In this document: one piece after another, positions 63,270-64,000 of the stretch
Numbering within the stretch: position 1 is the first letter of the stretch
Layout of the letters: each line of letters opens with the position of its first letter
Source: Melioribacteraceae bacterium
GTDB taxonomy: Bacteria; Bacteroidota; Ignavibacteria; Ignavibacteriales; Melioribacteraceae
DNA length: 64,000 nucleotides
Assembly: GCA_019638015.1 (NCBI GenBank)
Contig: JAHBUP010000001.1
Coordinates: 310,001-374,000 of the forward strand
Reading direction: 5' to 3'
Translations under genes and position numbers: made by a program
The notes under the pieces: model-generated
Told to the model about the DNA's origin: nothing
Seen by the model: only the letters and a program-made list of their open reading frames with translations
Database searches by the model: none

Positions 63270-64000
63270 ACAATCAAGCCGCACGTTTAGTGGAATTGCT
63301 AAAACTGGACAAAAGTCAGTCTAAGGATTCCGGCAACAAAATTGTATCGGTATGTTCCGGAAAAGGGGGTACTGGTAAATCATTCTTTGCGGCTAATTTG
63401 GCTTATCTGCTTTCTCAAAAAGGTAAGAAAGTATTATTGATTGATTTCGATCTGAATTTTTCAAATATCAATATTTTGTTGAATCATACGGTTAAAAAGA
63501 ATATTTCTTGTTTTTTCAGCCAAACAGATTCATTAGAAGAATTGATTGTTAGTTACAATGAAAATCTCGATTTAATTTTTGGGGCTTCGGGCGGTAATGA
63601 AATTCCAAAAATGAGTGAAAATTTGCTCGATTATTTTTTCACAATGCTCAACAGAATTTCGAATAAATATGATTTTATTATTATTGATTCTTCTGCGGGA
63701 GCTAATGATTTTACAGTAAAACAACTCTTAAATTCAAACATTAATATTGTACTGCTCTCTCCCGAACCCACGGCGGTTATGGATGCTTATGTTGTAATTA
63801 AGTTGCTTAAGGAAAACGGATATTCAGGATATAAACTTGCGGTTGTAAATAAGACAATGAACGAAAGTGACGCAAATGACGCATTCCATAATCTTGCCGT
63901 TGCCGCAAAACATTTTCTCAATGAGGAGATTGAATTTTTAGGTGATATCTCATTCGGAAGGGAAGTACACCAATCAATAATAAACCAGGAATTGCTCGCT
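63266..64000 (+). CDS. flhG: Flagellar number regulator FlhG (FleN/MinD-like), cut by the window end
   Basis: The first 245 residues of a ParA/MinD-family ATPase; the gene continues past the window. The N-terminal NQAARLVEL is the FlhF-activating DQAxxLR-type motif, and the deviant Walker A is GKGGTGKS (32-39), followed by LLIDFDLNFSN and FIIIDSSAGA. Start ATG 63266 overlaps the flhF stop. With flhF next door, a polar or numerically controlled flagellum is expected. Confidence 0.93.
   Translation, partial: MNNQAARLVELLKLDKSQSKDSGNKIVSVCSGKGGTGKSFFAANLAYLLSQKGKKVLLIDFDLNFSNINILLNHTVKKNISCFFSQTDSLEELIVSYNENLDLIFGASGGNEIPKMSENLLDYFFTMLNRISNKYDFIIIDSSAGANDFTVKQLLNSNINIVLLSPEPTAVMDAYVVIKLLKENGYSGYKLAVVNKTMNESDANDAFHNLAVAAKHFLNEEIEFLGDISFGREVHQSIINQELLA

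Noticed and set aside
1..64000. Search by eye for CRISPR arrays, tRNA, rRNA, IS elements, prophage genes and c-di-GMP riboswitches
   Set aside because: No direct-repeat array, transposase, integrase, tRNA cloverleaf or conserved riboswitch core was recognised.

Overview
The window is AT-rich, gene-dense chromosomal DNA from a free-living, flagellated Gram-negative bacterium. The protein style (small TonB C-terminal-domain secreted proteins, a LolA-like protein, a homodimeric-type pyruvate dehydrogenase, an AmpG/PAT-like transporter with an extra domain, and large multi-PAS kinases) suggests the Ignavibacteriota/Chlorobi-Bacteroidota side of the tree. This is inference; the window holds no rRNA or other phylogenetic marker. 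I see no phage, insertion sequence, CRISPR array, tRNA or rRNA.

Layout. Positions 1-17.6 kb are housekeeping genes. They comprise the tail of an acyltransferase-like gene; a pyruvate dehydrogenase operon (aceE-aceF-lpdA) ending in a terminator; an MFS transporter with its own terminator; an ABC transporter ATPase/permease pair followed by a LolA-like secreted protein; sucC; a small unknown; a galactokinase-fold protein that has lost its catalytic motifs; a TPR protein; aroE; and a convergent aspartate aminotransferase. Positions 17.9-26.4 kb (minus strand) hold a signalling block: a 1652-residue hybrid kinase with ten PAS domains, a second PAS kinase, and a response regulator with two receiver domains plus a CheX-like C-terminus.

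Positions 27.2-42.2 kb are chemotaxis and flagellar control. They contain cheW, one chemoreceptor, three small secreted TonB_C paralogues, a sensorless histidine kinase next to an NtrC-type sigma54 activator (FlgS/FlgR-like arrangement), a kinase with a dead receiver domain, and an operon of a HEAT-repeat protein, cheR, two cheY, a cheZ-like gene, cheA, cheB and a small unknown. Positions 42.3-64 kb are the flagellar basal body, hook and export genes in two transcription units: flgB-flgC-(small)-fliE-F-G-H-I-J-(motE-like)-fliK-flgD-(TIGR02530-like)-flgE, ending in a strong terminator; then fliL-M-N-O-P-Q-R-flhB-flhA-flhF-flhG, running off the window end.

How it fits together. Two recurring promoter-like motifs divide the motility region. 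A sigma54-like element (GG, ten bases, then GT or GG) lies before the three structural/chemotaxis operons and before cheW. A sigma28/FliA-like element (TAAA or a variant, 15 bases, then TTCGATAA or CCCGATAA) lies before cheW, before the receptor unit, before all three TonB_C genes and before the dead-receiver kinase. The window also encodes a GAFTGA-bearing activator. The simplest reading is a two-tier flagellar hierarchy in which the small TonB_C secreted proteins are late, motility-coregulated products of unknown function. This, the complementarity between the flgE 3' UTR and its own Shine-Dalgarno, and the CheY-binding-like peptide shared by FliM and the CheZ-like protein are the most interesting observations.
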